The position numbers and the translations under genes are program-made. Shown here in pieces: positions 45,913 to 58,737 of a stretch of DNA of 64,000 nucleotides. The first letter of the stretch is position 1; every line of letters begins with the position of its first letter. The notes beneath the pieces were generated by a model that made no database searches, was not told the origin of the DNA, and saw nothing but the letters and a program-made list of their open reading frames with translations. Source of the stretch: Climacium dendroides (taxonomy: Eukaryota > Streptophyta > Bryopsida > Hypnales > Climaciaceae); the NCBI GenBank assembly GCA_950106755.1, contig OX467089.1, positions 26,393,345 to 26,457,344 on the forward strand. Reading direction: 5' to 3'.

Positions 45913-47269
45913 CTTGTCTACGAAATGCCTATCTACCCTAAATTGATTCCCTCCCCCTTTGGCATACTCATTCACCTCCCTCATGCATGCGCGGATTCCC
46001 TCCCCCTTGAACACACTACATTCCTCGGATCCGAGGCACCACCCGGCACTCTGACCTGGACCCCCCAAATTTTCAAAAAAAAAAGTACTTGTCTTAAAAC
46101 TCCCCGTTGTCGGCACTGTATCTGCACATCCACGCTTCACTGCGGGCGCGGCCTTTCTTGATGGACTGGTACATGGAGATACATCGAGGAGCTTAGGAGC
46201 TTAGGGATTTTAATTCATACTGGATTCGATCTATAAGTAGATAGAAATTAACTTGCCTCACCAGCAGTTCATCTAAGACACTGTGAGTAGCGAGGATTGA
46301 CTTTGGTACCGTTTTCTTTGCTACAGAGGAATCACTAACCAAAGCCGCGTTTTTGAATCTATGCAACGTTGAAACACAACAACACGCAAGCACTCCAGAT
46401 TCCCCAAACCTCCCCCGGCGTCACTGATTCCCCCCCGAAAACTCATTTGCTCCCTCCTTACGTATTGAACCCCCGAGAAATCCCCCAAGCATTCTTCCGA
46501 GCAGTTTCATTCGGTTAGATCGAATTGAGCTTGTTTGATAGTCTTACGTGAATTTTGTAAAAAGGCTGGGGTCCGTAGTTGAGGGCCGGGAGGTGCCTCG
46601 GATCCGAGGCTTCACCGACGCCTCCTGACTAGACCCCCAAGATTCTAAATTTTCCCCTTTGAGCGCATAGATTCCCCGCTCGTACTGCACGATCCTATTC
46701 TCTCGATACTCAAGATGGAACGGAATTCTATCTTCCCAACAGTGTTCAACAGAAGGAAATCAATCTTCAATCTTTGCTGATTGCGTGAATCTGAAAGGCT
46801 GACCCCAGCACTCTCAAGCTACAAGGATCAGTGCGCGATTTGCGAACGACTCATGCCATCTAAGCATTGACACACTCAAGCTCCGCATGCAAGCTTATGT
46901 ACCACACTCAAGCTCCACGTAATGTATTCACGCACCAGACTCACGAATCTCATCAAGCAACACAACTGGTCAAGGTTACCTTTGCTCGAGCCGGCGCGGC
47001 GGGTGGAGCGGGTTCTTCAATGCCTCCACGGCCACGGCTCCTGGTGCTCCTCATCGTCATACTCTGCAGATCACACGAGAGTTCGCTCAGTTCATACACC
47101 TGCTCCCGGACCGACTTCGGTAGAATGCGAGAATGTTTGCAAATGGAGGTGCACACCCTCTCAATCATTGAGTACAGCTACGATGTGCATGGAGCAGTGC
47201 GGAGGACCACGGAATTCCAGATAAGGCTTCAAGCAGGTGAGGTTATCTCCGGAAATGTAGTGGTTTCTA

Positions 47270-47390
47270 ATTTTGTCGCCGACATTGTTGGATCCTTGGT
47301 GTGCTTCGTCGGTGAAGTCAGCTAATTTCATGCACACTGGATTCCTGGATTGCCTCTACGGTGGACTGACATGGATTCATGCAGCCCATG
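47270..47390. repeat. Collapsed remnant of the 91-bp array (copy 2)
   Basis: Contains one and a bit inverse units (GTCGGTGAAGTCA...CATGCACACTGGATTCC), where copy 1 has about 7.6 units. Confidence 0.75.
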
Positions 47391-48600
47391 ACATTCCAGG
47401 CCAGACTGAACGCCCAAACTTATTGATAAGTGATTCCAAATTAGACTACCGGTTACTTTTGCCGAACTTAAAAATTCGGGATCCTGGTTTCACCAAGGTG
47501 CACCAGTAGAAGGTCTTCAAAAAATTACAGGAGATTCTAGCTTACGTCCATCGTGCACTACATTTTTTGAATGAAATCAGGAAGATTGAACTGAGCCCCA
47601 AGAAACTGTGCTCACAAGAATATGTTCAAGAACTTTCACATATAGAATTCTATTTCGACTGGTACAAATCCGCTCCTCATCGACAATCCTATTTTCTGTA
47701 GTTTACGGTTTTGAAAGTATATTAACTCTTCAAAGTGTAGGGACTAGTCTTCAAGTCATCCCCATATTAGCACCCTGAATACTGTAAGAGATTTTACAAA
47801 TTTTTTGTTTTCATTAGTCTCTATAGAGCTTTAGTGAAGACACTTGCCAAAAGAGAATTTCTGCATGTTGAAACACTTACCTTGAATGCTATACAAAATT
47901 CAAATCACCTTCCATGTGATATAAGAAACAGGGACAAAGAAGGGCATAGGGAGAACGACACTCAAATTGAAAACGACTCTGTTGCCAAAGCTTTTTCGAA
48001 TTTCACAAGCCATAGTACCCAAAACTTTGGTCTTCTGAATTCTAGTACGAAAGTTAGTTTCATTCTTTGGAGGTTTTCTATATGGGAAATAACAACAGGA
48101 ACATTCTCATATTGACAGAAAGAGTGCAATACTAATGTGGTTGAAATTTGTAAGTGCGTTAGAACTTACAAGCTGCAAATTCTACTTGGATTCTACAGGG
48201 TGAACTTACAAGGCTATTTTGAAATTGTCATTTGGTCTCTTATAGAAACCCAGTACTGTGTATGTGCATGTCTCCAAGGTCCCTAATTTTAGCATTTAAA
48301 ATCTACTCTAGCAAAACCTGACAGTGTTTTTCTTCACGATCGTTGTTCTAGATATTTGAGTTACAATTGTTTCGAATGAAGTCTCTCTATTCTTGAACTT
48401 TTGTAGCACATCCATGAACCTTGTAGTTACCTCTTCTAAACTATTACTGTGAATCTCAATATACTTGCATGTGATTGCAATCCTTCCAACTTTGTTCCAT
48501 GAACAAACAAAGAGGCCACATGACTCTACAAGCTTTCCTTAGAGGAGTAGAGTGAAGACAGTTCTTTCACTGGAAAGAAACCAAGGGAGCTAAGTAGTTT

Positions 48601-49008
48601 TTAAAGAAAACACAAAGATGATGTGCTTACATTTGAGACGTCGATTGTGTTCTTCCCGCGTCCAGAGCTCAAACTGTCTGCTGAGGCCTCTCCAACAAGT
48701 TGGACATTTTCACCAGGGGCATCCTCTTGCCCGACGATACTCCCGCTCTCGAACTGCAGAACTCTACGAAAATCTGAAGACGATGTCTCCCCGGACTTTG
48801 GCGCTCCTTGTATACCTCTTTTCATCCTCGACCGCTTTAGCTCTCTAGCTGAAGAAAAGTAAAAGGACCCTCGTCTCTTTCTTCTTCGTGTGGGCCTCAC
48901 ACAAACAACCTCACTAACCTCGCACCCTACAAGCATGAAGGGAAAAGAGAGGACATCGCCATCGTCGCTCTCAACTATACCACAGAACAGAAAACAACCG
49001 GAAGACAA
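48601..49008 (-). CDS. Hypothetical 135-aa basic protein or exon (copy 2)
   Basis: Same length as, and about nine-tenths identical to, the 16,499-16,906 frame, with the same basic middle and the same potential splice donor near the end. It stays open even though neighbouring genes of this copy carry many stops. This could mean past selection, or chance on a short frame. Confidence 0.35.
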   Translation of the reverse strand: MSSGCFLFCGIVESDDGDVLSFPFMLVGCEVSEVVCVRPTRRRKRRGSFYFSSARELKRSRMKRGIQGAPKSGETSSSDFRRVLQFESGSIVGQEDAPGENVQLVGEASADSLSSGRGKNTIDVSNVSTSSLCFL

Positions 49009-50441
49009 TGAAAACTAAAGGAAGCACATGAAGCCTTACACGTTTGGCCAGGCATTCCTATCAATAGCCGCCAAAATTTGAATCTACAATGACAACACAC
49101 ATGCGAATTTGCTTTCTTTGTGGGCGCCCTCGGCTGTGAAGGACGTCGGCCGTCAAATCCTTTTTTGATAGGTTGGCCCTGACCATAATAGGACTGTCAG
49201 TACACATGAGGGCACCGCCAATTCCATTAAAATTAAACCCTGACAAGGTGAAACTACTTTCTCAATGCACAACGTTGAACGTTCACTCTGACAAAGTACT
49301 TGTTCTTCCCTCTAATGGTGTGCCAAAAATCCTTATTAGTGTTGCTCTATTCATGAATTGCTCCCCATTTAATTAGCTCTGCCAATTATGGTTGCCTAGA
49401 ATTTGAAGGGCTCTTAAACCGTAAATTTTAAATTTGGATTTGATTTCATGCAATCTACCCTACAATCTATGAAATAAAGTACCAAGTGCCTTCAATGTTG
49501 TTGGATGAATATAAACGAACTTCTTAGTGTACCATGTATGCATTTAGTTGCATAGACAATAATCAATATTATGGTATGGATATTTTAATTGACTAAATCA
49601 GAACCTTAAAATTAAGGAGGCGTCCAAGGTGAAAATGTAGTTTATAAATTAGCTATGTCATCAAATTATGGTAATAAAAAATTTCTCTATATTGGCAATG
49701 TTTTTTGTTTAGGAGGTTAGTACCCCGTGTTATTAGAGACTAAATTTTCTGTATTGCACGTCATCACTAATATTTCGTTGTGCCTTATTTCATGACATCT
49801 TCCCAAAAGTAAATTTAATAGCATCCTAGCATAATTATTAATTTCAAGATATGCCATTCATTAATTTAAGGAATAGAATTTGATGGGTGTAATTATGCAT
49901 ATTCATGTCATCCTCATTGTGCAAGTTCTTTTTTAAGGAGCGATTTTAATTACAAAACTAATTTCTATTGAGTGGATTCCAGGATATATTGTCACCAAAA
50001 TTTCTTTGTGATTCAATTTCGCCTCTTCATATCAAGCTATATGTGCTAGTGCTTTTGTAAGGAGCATTTCAATTATTAAAGTAATTAATTTTGATTGGAT
50101 TCCTAAATGTACTGTTCCCAATATTTATTTGGGAGGCATACTTCTCTACATCACTATGTTGTTAGAGTGTTCCTTGTGCTTAGCAGTCACGTAAGAATTT
50201 GAAATGACCTTTGAACTAATTAATTTTCTTCAATCTCAATTGCCATATTGTTTCAAATTAAATCAAAGATGTTGCAGATAGGTGTTAAGATTTTGCTAAT
50301 TGGTTTTAACATATGATTGCTATAGGACAAACCAAAGATGCACCACTATCATTGAGAACCCATACCTTTTTGTTGTGGAGCTCATCTTCTTGGTTGCTTG
50401 GGCTTCTCCTTGTTCCTTGACATTCTCCTTTTGCTACAAAA

Positions 50442-53400
50442 ATGGCTTCCATTAGAGTAGATAGTTATGATATACCTGTAGTGTTCCCAATTGTTTATGG
50501 TGATCACGCTAGAGTTCCTAGTCACCTTCTGCACGTTCGTTTTAGGTTTGTAGAAACGTCCATCTACGTTGAGGAGGAGAAAATGTCCAAAACTGGCGAA
50601 GTGATTCAATCTGTTCCGATTGTGAGGTTTGACGATGATGGGACGCATTGTTGGTATCCTGGTCCAGGAAATTACAAAGCATACGGACTTCCACTCTCCA
50701 TGCTAGGTGCGTCAACAAAAATCCAAAGTCGACAGTCAGATAATTCTACCGTGAATATGCCAGTCACTGCTCACACTGTGTCACCCAATCCGTCGACAGA
50801 TGTTCCAAGTGTGCTACATATGCCTTCCAAGCTTCTTGTTGTAAAAGAGGAGAAGTTAGATCCAATCATAGAGTTGTCAAGTGAATCTAAAGGTAAATCC
50901 CCCAATATTAGTGCTCAAAGAGAGGAGGGTTCATTCCGCATGGCATCTGTCCAACCCACTATGCTAAAATCCTCATCTAGAAGCTTGTCAAGAAGCCTCT
51001 CCAATTCTTCATTGTCACTCCCCCCACCGCCCCATCCTGTTGAAACCAGGAAAAGCATTATGGAGTGTCTGAAGGGACTTGGTAGTATGCAGCGCTCTCG
51101 GAACGAGTTGTCCGTTATGGATTTGAGCACAGTGAAGCACCAAAGAGTTCCATTCCTTCCAACAGTTTTCAACGGAGATGTCATCTTCGAATTGCCTCCT
51201 TGTGGGGCATCTTCATCTTCGTCGGGAGCCAAGAACTTGGAGGGAATGGACAAGCGTTACGATGGACATCCATGGTGCAAGCTTGTGACTACCAATATCC
51301 AGAACTCCGACAACCTAACATTTCGTAAGTCCTACTGTACTAGCTATCTTGCTTGTGAGAATGTCAATTGTGAGTACATGAAGAGAGTTTCGAAGAAAAA
51401 CGAAACTGAGTGGAGTGGCTACACTGTATTCCCTTTCGCCCCTAGTGAAGCCTCCCCAAAGGACTCCACTCTAGTGTGCAAGGTTTGCAAGTTGGCTCCC
51501 TAGTGTCTAAGTGCATGCAAGGCTAAGATATATGTTGTGTATTCTAAAAACCCTGAAACGACGAGAGCGGCTATTCACTTTAGAGAGCATGGCCACCCGG
51601 TTACTACAAGCATGTACAGGGACTCTACCACCCTAATACACGGACTCATTGCAGAACAAGTGGCAAAAACACCCACGGCCACTAACTCTGCAATCACTCT
51701 CTCAGCTAGTAAGGACTTCCTCGGAAGCTATCTATTCCACAATGGAGATGGAGAGAAGCAGATGCTAAAAGCTGACGAAATGGAAGAGGTGATGGACCAC
51801 TTCCAATACTTGAGTAGTCCAAGTATTCAAAATATCATCTCTTCTTTCCGCACTTACAACCGAGGAGGGATAATTAATAACATCATGACCATGAAGAAGG
51901 AGTCCAAGTTTGAGTTCATACATGACAGCGTCTTCCCAGGTCAAGGCAAAGAGAAGGTTTACATTTTCAAGATGCTCACCGAGGGACCAGGAAGTGGAGT
52001 CGACCTCGTGAAGCGAATGCAACCGGATGGGGATCTGCAGAATGCGTGGTTAATGTTTGACCACGTGAAGTGAGTAAATGAATGGACCACAATGGCTTGC
52101 CACGTGTATGATACCAACTACAAAAAGGTGATGACGATTGCACTGTGCGATATGCAATCCAAAGATACCGAAGTGCAGGTATAGTTTTGGCGAAGCTTGA
52201 ACGTGGTTATGCAACGCCACGGAGTACCAAACCCCAACTTCAAGGGATTCATGGCAGATAGTGCCATGGCCAATTGGAATGCAGTGCGGATAGTGTATGG
52301 CACTGATTTTGCCAATGTTGAAATGGAAAATCGTGAGCGGACATGCTTATTGCATTGGAGTACCTCTCTTCACAAGCACACACAAAAGTACATCAAGGAA
52401 ATATTTCAACAACATTTAACTTTGTGCAAGCAATACAAAGATTCAAAGAATATGGACCAAGGAGAGGTCCGTTATCTCGCAATACGGTCTTGGTGGTTGT
52501 CATCTGGTGCGGCCAACAAAGAAGGCTTATATCACCTGGACCATTGGCTTGCTTTCTGGCATTTCAGATACCGTCAATGGGGAGGCTTCATGGACTTGGT
52601 GAGTCAATTTTGTCCACAAATGTGTTTAAGTGCTTAGGAATCTCTGGCTCACTTTGCATGATGATGTTCTTTGTACTTCATAAAGAACTATTTCTGAACT
52701 TCTTTTTCTTAATTAAGTTGAACATTTTATTTCTATTTATCAAGAAGTTGGGACAATTCACACAGTAGGAAAACATGCCTTTGATTTGAGACATGAATAG
52801 TCCATTGGATGAGGCCTTACCTGTTTTCTAAATGGAAGAGTTTGAATTAAATTTTAATAGGGGCAATAGTTATAGTTCTCTCAATTTTTTTTAATAAAAT
52901 ATGAGAAATTTTCTCTCTTAGGAAACAAAACTTAGGGGTCCCCTCCCCACCTCCAATACATGCCTCGGATCTGAGGCATGTGTCAGAGGTAGGGAGGGGA
53001 CCCCCTTGATTCTTGTAACTTGTGTCCCTAAACCTGATTTGATAGTTGCATTTCATAATTGTTTTCAGTTATTTTTTGTTTGGGTTTTTAAATAGGTTAG
53101 ATGTGTTGTGTTTGGCGGTAGCAGTAGATTTCTACTATCAGAAGGCAGTACTTGTCTTTCGTCGTATAGAACTATAAAAGTAATGAAAATTATTTATGAA
53201 GATGCTACAAGTTACAACGGTGGTGAATATTTATTATTAACTCTATTATACCTTTGATTACAAAATTCAGAAATTGAATTTGGAGGAGATGTTGGATTTG
53301 CCATCATGCAATCTATCCGAAACGGTGCATAACAAGTGGCTACAAATGTCCGGGAAGCGAGGCAATAGCTTATTCGATGCCACATATGATGACAGTATCC

Positions 53401-54653
53401 GTGCTTGGATGCAAATGACAAACTACCGTGCATACTTGAAAGGTTCTGCAGTGGGATCAGGACCATCAAAAGGGGAGTTGAGGTTGAGAGCTTCAAGAAG
53501 AAGCGGAGACCCCCAAAAAATTGCAGAGGCACTGAACACATTGCTTGGGGCAAAGGACATGGGAACTAGAGTGCCACACTTGGAAGGAGAAGAAATCTTT
53601 GGGAGCACTAAGAGGAAGTTAGATGTGTCCATCGGTGATGCAGGAGATTCTTACAGACCAGATAAGATCAATTTTTCCCAACCCCGTGTCAAAACACAAT
53701 CCACCACGAATGCTTCTCAATCTTCTCCAGTCAAAGGTAAGCAAATTCAAGCAAAGACTTCTAGGCATGTGAATGTAGCATTTGAAAGTGATTGCGATGC
53801 ATCCAACTAGCACATTGCTAGAATCAGCCACAAATCCAACGCAAGATGTCAAGCTCAGCAGTCCAGGTCTAACATCAAGTGCATTAGCAAGATTGCAAAA
53901 GGAAAGAAGGGAACTCCAGCTCCTACTTACCGCGGCAGGAAAAAAAAATATGGTAGTAAGCGAGAGGTGGTGGCTGATTTTTGATTCTGTTGGGATGATA
54001 TTGAGCGATGCGTGAAGGGAACAAAGCACAAATGGGTTTTGGATTGGCCAGAGGTGCCAGAGTTTTGACCTGTTCTCTCTGGAACAAACTTAACCCGCGA
54101 AGAGACCTTATTGTTGCAACATGCCGGATTTCACCTCCAAGAACAACCAATTCTATCACCACGTCGGCTATTCTACATGTCTAAGCTATTCAAGCCGGTT
54201 TTGTATGACAACCCTCCGCCACTAAACTCAGATGTGTATCCAACAGTGAGGAACAACAGAGCAGTTCGAAGGATTACAAATGCGCCTACTTCCGAGCAAC
54301 GGAACAAGTGGGAAAGCGTAGGCAATGTTAAAGGACAAATTTTGGGAGCAACACTGCTCCCTTTTCCAGGCCTTGGTGCAATTGTGGAGTTAAAGACAGG
54401 GTTAGATTCTAACAGAAATAGATACAGAGTTACGATGGGCCAATTTCTCACATGCACAGACTTTGTGAATATGGCAGTTTCTGCAATTGGAAGTCGGCAG
54501 CAGTACGTGAACTGCAAACACTTGTACTACTTATATATGTACTTTTGCAAGATGGATGTCAATGAAGACAAATTTATTCATGCACCAAGCTATAGCTTCA
54601 ATGAATTGAAGTTGTTGCTACTTCAGGCTGCTATGATCACACTTCCAGAATAG
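50442..54653 (+). pseudogene. Transposase gene (copy 2), inactivated
   Basis: Two exons, 50,442-52,598 and 53,271-54,653, in the same arrangement as copy 1. In-frame stops at 51,501, 52,071, 52,182, 53,808, 53,982 and 54,066 correspond to CAA, CGA, CAG, TGG, TGG and TGG in copy 1. Each involves a C-to-T or G-to-A change; the first also has an A-to-G. The SWIM finger has lost two residues (C-x-C-P to C-T), removing a zinc ligand. No functional protein is expected. Confidence 0.92.
52931..53010. repeat. Intron palindrome (copy 2)
   Basis: Counterpart of the palindrome at 12,505-12,582. The core reads GCCTCGGATCTGAGGC, so one C-to-T change has broken its symmetry. Confidence 0.8.
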
Positions 54654-55178
54654 GCATAGACACGTTTCTGTATGCACTTCAGTTGTAATGAATTCTTCTT
54701 CATATATTACAGTTGCAAAATTCTCATGCCAAATTTTCCCATCAAAAGTTCCATCTATATTTCCACTGACGTATCAATTTTGGCCAATGCCTTCCCTAAA
54801 CCCTCTAAAGTTTTTGCAGTTATTTTTAATTGCAAGAAACTTTGCAATACAAAATGTTTTAAATTCCTGCTCGTACGGCAATGCTAAGTATCATGAGTGC
54901 TGAAAACGGTGAAGAGTTCCCACGGCAATGTTCACAAGACAAAATTGCCTAGTTTTCTACAAAAACAGATTAAAAATCTGCATAAACATCTATACATCCA
55001 TGGTCATGGGGTACACAGACATAGGTCCCAAATTCACCCTAAACAGCCAAAAAAAATCAATTTTTTGAATTTTTTTTGCCAAAAAAAAAAAGTGAAAAAA
55101 AAATGGGAAATTTTTGGCTCCATGCTCTCCGCTCATAGGCTCCCTACTCCCCACTCCAACCTCGCATGCTAGCGTCGT

Positions 55179-55572
55179 TGAATCAACCACTAACAATGAC
55201 GTGATAGTATCCAAACATGAAGAGAAATCTTTAGGTTCAATAATTGATAGTATGCTTAACAAAAAGATGCTTATATAATATAAGCTCCCAAGCTAACATG
55301 CCTTATTAAATGCTACTTGCAATTAAAAAAGACCAATTGAAGAAATAAATCTAAATTTGTTAAACCTCCCTAGAATATTGATAAATGAATTACATCTCAC
55401 AAATGTCTTGTAGGATAACTAGGCAACAGACAAATTTAAACAAGGCAACTATAGATATGATAATCTAGTCCACGTATATAACAAATGAAAGATTTCAAAG
55501 ATTTCAAGATATACAATGATCATCAAAGCTTTCTAAAACTTGCTCCACAATTAAAAGGGATTGCCAAACAAA
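55179..55572. other. Intergenic spacer between transposon copy 2 and the PPR gene
   Basis: AT-rich. It presumably holds the 3' UTR and polyadenylation signals of the PPR gene; nothing specific is recognised. Confidence 0.5.
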
Positions 55573-57783
55573 TCACCAATAATCTCTACAAGAACACAAG
55601 CCGTCACTGAAGTGATGAAAGCGGTTTACATCTCTAACTACAATCTCTCTTCTAGACACTTTTGAGATCAACTTGGTTGCTGTATGACAATCTGAACACA
55701 CACGAAGATTCTTGAACACATGAATGGGTTTACTACTTGAGGTGTGAATAAGTCCATATGCAATAGCCAACTTCTCACTATGAGAACAAAGTGAAAACTC
55801 CTTATCCTTCTCGTCAACATCATGCAACACAATACGGGTATCTGGAAGGTAGCCTTCAGCCTTGATTTTCTCCGTCAATCTGCTCAGCTCCGCATAAATC
55901 TCCTTTGTTTCTGGGTGAGATGTATCCCCTACAACAAAGGCATGAATCTTCTTATCAACTTCGATCCAGCTACGCCCAGGTTCCTTGCGTATACCCCTCT
56001 CCAGCATCGCAGCGCGCACCGAAGATACCTTCTCCCACTTCTCAGCTGCAGCATAGATGTTGGAGAGGAGCACGAATGTTGAGGGATCCTCGGGTACCAA
56101 CTTGAAACGCTCTCTGGCCGCAAGTTCACCCACCTCCACATTGCCATAAGATCTACAAGCACCGAGCAAGGCTCCCCAAGTTGCTTCAACTGGTTCAACT
56201 GACATGTTATCAATCAAGACCTTGGCTTCTTCCAGGTACCCAGCCCGCCCAAGAATATCCACCATGCAGGTCCAATGCACCACACTGGCATCCATGCCGT
56301 AATCTCGCGACATAGCCAGAAAGAGTCGACGCCCTTCATCAACAAGGCCCGCATGACTACAGGCCGATAACAATGCCACAAATGAGTACCTATCCGGCTT
56401 CACACCGGCAGCTATCATACTCCTGAAGACTTCTAGAGCTTCAGACCCACATCCATGTTGCGCAAGTCCACCAATCATCACGTTAAAGGTAATCACGTCC
56501 CGGTCCGCCATTCTGTGAAAAACCAATCGAGCATCATCGATACTGCCACACTTCGCGTACATGTGGACCAGCGAATTACGTGCATCCAACTCAAATCCGG
56601 CTTCACGGACACAGCTATGAACCTCCCTCACCCACTCCAAAGCTCCTGCGCTTGCACATGCATTCAGGATGCTCACATATGTAATCGCGTCGGGTCTCAG
56701 ACCTTCCTGTTTCATTCGGAGAAGAAATCGATATGCTTCCTCACCATAACCACAACCTGCATATGCTCCAATCATCACATTCCAAGAAATTACATCCCGT
56801 TCCTCCATTCTGTCAAAAGCCAATCGTGCATCATCGATACTGTCACACTTGGCATACATGTGGATCAGTGCGGTGCCCACACGTACATCCACCTCATGTC
56901 CCGCTTCATGGGCATGCCTGTGAACCTCCCTACCCGAATCCAAAGCCCCCGCGCTCGCACATGCATTAAGGGTGCTCATATACGTGATTGCGTCTGGTTT
57001 GAAGCCTTCCCGTTTCATTTGGAGAAGGAGTCGATAAGCTTCCTCGCCATCACCACTTTCGGCATATGCTCCAATCATCACATTCCACGTAATCACATTG
57101 CGACTCGCCAACTTATCAAAAGTGTTCCTTGCCTCCTTTATGTTCCCACACTTTGCATACGTTTTAAGAAGTGAAGTCCCCACACGAACATCTGATTCAA
57201 ACCCACCCTCTCTGATATACCCATGAACTTCCTCGACCAACTTTAAAGCTGATGGGCTCGCACAGGCTTTCAGGACGCTCAAGTAAGTGACTGCATTAGG
57301 TTGCATACCCTCCTTTCGCATGCGATGGAAAATTTCCATGGCGTCTTTCCCACAACTGTGCTTAGCATAGCCTCCAATCATGACGTTCCAGCTAACAACA
57401 TCCTTCTTCACAAGTTCATCAAACAGTCTGCATGCATCCTCCAGTCTCCCACATCTGATGTACCCACTCAATAGGTTGTTTGCCACATATATATTCTGCT
57501 GCATGCCACTCTCGATGGTGCACTCATGAACCTGCTTTACTGCCGTAAGGTCTTCCTGCTTCAAGCACCGCTTCAGAATTTCGACATAGGAGTACGAGTC
57601 TATTGCGATGCCCTGTTGTAGTCGGTTCTTCAAAACATCAATTCCTTCGCTCGTGGTAGTTGCGCTTTGCATGCACGTACTCGCACCACTGACTTGAACA
57701 GCTTGCTTTGACGCTTTTGCTCTCGGGGGCAAAGTAATTCTCCTTCCAAAATTGAACTTGGGTAACCTGACCCATCGATGCAC
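55573..57783 (-). CDS. PLS-class pentatricopeptide repeat protein with E and DYW domains
   Basis: Intronless, 736 residues, no internal stop. After a ~60-residue N-terminal region rich in Arg/Lys/Ser, plausibly an organelle-targeting peptide, come tandem PPR motifs to about residue 510. Signatures such as N-V-M-I-G-A-Y-A, D-A-I-T-Y-x-S-x-L-N-A-C-A-S-A-G-A-L and H-M-Y-A-K-C recur. The E/E+ segment and PG-box (R-K-E-P-G-R-S-W-I-E-V) follow. The DYW deaminase domain has H-S-E at 668-670, C-S-D-C-H at 696-700, H-H at 723-724, C-S-C at 730-732 and the exact terminal D-Y-W. All zinc ligands and the catalytic Glu are present, so it should be an active C-to-U RNA-editing factor in mitochondria or plastids. 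The target transcript cannot be read from this sequence by eye. Best resemblance is to moss DYW proteins. Confidence 0.96.
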   Translation of the reverse strand: MHRWVRLPKFNFGRRITLPPRAKASKQAVQVSGASTCMQSATTTSEGIDVLKNRLQQGIAIDSYSYVEILKRCLKQEDLTAVKQVHECTIESGMQQNIYVANNLLSGYIRCGRLEDACRLFDELVKKDVVSWNVMIGGYAKHSCGKDAMEIFHRMRKEGMQPNAVTYLSVLKACASPSALKLVEEVHGYIREGGFESDVRVGTSLLKTYAKCGNIKEARNTFDKLASRNVITWNVMIGAYAESGDGEEAYRLLLQMKREGFKPDAITYMSTLNACASAGALDSGREVHRHAHEAGHEVDVRVGTALIHMYAKCDSIDDARLAFDRMEERDVISWNVMIGAYAGCGYGEEAYRFLLRMKQEGLRPDAITYVSILNACASAGALEWVREVHSCVREAGFELDARNSLVHMYAKCGSIDDARLVFHRMADRDVITFNVMIGGLAQHGCGSEALEVFRSMIAAGVKPDRYSFVALLSACSHAGLVDEGRRLFLAMSRDYGMDASVVHWTCMVDILGRAGYLEEAKVLIDNMSVEPVEATWGALLGACRSYGNVEVGELAARERFKLVPEDPSTFVLLSNIYAAAEKWEKVSSVRAAMLERGIRKEPGRSWIEVDKKIHAFVVGDTSHPETKEIYAELSRLTEKIKAEGYLPDTRIVLHDVDEKDKEFSLCSHSEKLAIAYGLIHTSSSKPIHVFKNLRVCSDCHTATKLISKVSRREIVVRDVNRFHHFSDGLCSCRDYW

Positions 57784-57941
57784 CCACTATTGCTCAATCC
57801 ATTAAAAAATACTTGGACGCATCTATGCAATTTTTTTACGTTTTACATGCACACTACTTCTCAAAGTGATTGCACTTTAAATGCACGTAGTGAGTATCAA
57901 AAGGATACAAAAATAGCTGGCTTTGAAGCTTCCTGCTCATG

Positions 57942-58737
57942 CTAATACCTATTCGGTGGGACAATCTCTTGAGAATCATTGGTGGGATAACCACCACGAG
58001 AAGGTGATTCACTGAAAGTCAACAATTTGAGCATCGCCTTCACCCATGCAGGGGTTGACCAACCATCCACCCAAAGCGCTTTCATTGTCACCTTGTGTTC
58101 ATAGTCAGGTGATTTGGGATTCATCTACATACACAACAACCCACGATCCAATATGAAAAAACAATCAAGATTCATGTCCTTAAACATTAAAGTGATATAA
58201 TTAGCCTTCAATTCGATACTAAACCCACTCGGAATGTAATATGCTTCTTGTTCACCCAGGCGCCCAAGACCTTGTACAAGCAATAAATTCCCTTCTCAAT
58301 GTCTTTTCAAAAATTTCTAACATCAAATAATTACCAACCTTAGAAATATTCCTAGTCATACCTTGTATAATCTGTTGTCCCACCACTGCAAAGGATCCGC
58401 AAAATACTCCTCCCAATCTTGCTCCACTGTCTGAACTTCGCCTGATTCCATTGTTAAATACGTCAAACATGTCATTCACACTCCTTCTGAGAGACAAAAA
58501 ACACACACTACTGGCCAAGAGAGCGGCCATCTTATGCATACCTGAAGCATTGGTACTCACAGAGGGTTTTCTCCAAACTGATGACGATGAACACCTAATG
58601 GATCTGCTGCTCCTTCCTCCATAGGAGGCTGAGGCAAATAACAAACAGGGGTGTACATGCCATGGAGACTTCAAGAGTGTGATCACGCAGGCATCCTGGT
58701 CACACAAATCCCCGACAGTGTCAAAAGAAAAACACAT
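57942..58737 (-). CDS. Unrecognised protein, two exons
   Basis: Exon 1 runs 58,737 to 58,339 (possible donor AAG|GTTGGT) and exon 2 58,124 to 57,942 (acceptor TGTGTATGTAG). Phase 0 joining gives about 193 residues. A better-looking donor at about 58,365 (CAAG|GTATGA) is out of phase with exon 2. The N-terminus is Ser/Arg-rich, followed by hydrophobic stretches (L-L-A-S-S-V-C-F-L-S-L; G-G-V-F-C-G-S-F-A-V-V), which could be membrane segments or an organelle presequence. Exon 2 is polar, with W-V-D-G-W-S-T-P-A-W-V and an Asn/Pro-rich end. No family was recognised and the true start may lie upstream or at an internal Met. It is on the same strand as the PPR gene, about 160 bp upstream of its start. 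Confidence 0.4.

Larger units (their letters stand above)
44560..47060 (-). pseudogene. Small RG/SIM cargo gene (copy 2)
   Basis: Exon 1 (around 47,060-46,975) reads M-T-M-R-S-T-R-S-R-G-R-G-G like copy 1. Its donor is changed: the sequence after the Ala/Arg-Ala-Lys end reads AAGGTAACC, which is still possible. Exon 2 (from about 45,090 to 44,590) keeps the acidic middle. About 90 bp missing from copy 1 is present here, followed by a frame change near 44,690, and then the SIM-like V-C-I-L-L end with a TAA stop. Comparison suggests the ancestral gene was about 30 codons longer than copy 1. Confidence 0.6.
42934..55178. mobile_element. Inverted, truncated, decayed copy 2 of the ParB/methyltransferase transposon
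   Basis: Collinear with 55,178-42,934 read in reverse against 10,290-22,752 of copy 1. The terminus at 55,172-55,178 (GCTAGCGTCGT at the end) matches the left terminus of copy 1. The other end is cut at 42,934, equivalent to copy 1 position 22,752, inside exon 4 (22,698-22,913) of the ParB/methyltransferase gene, so the methyltransferase region and one terminus are missing. By eye, the translated transposase differs at roughly one residue in ten. The 91-bp array is collapsed. Confidence 0.93.

Noticed and set aside
55822..57174. Plus-strand frames within the PPR gene
   Set aside because: They lie antisense to an intact, strongly conserved PPR-DYW gene.
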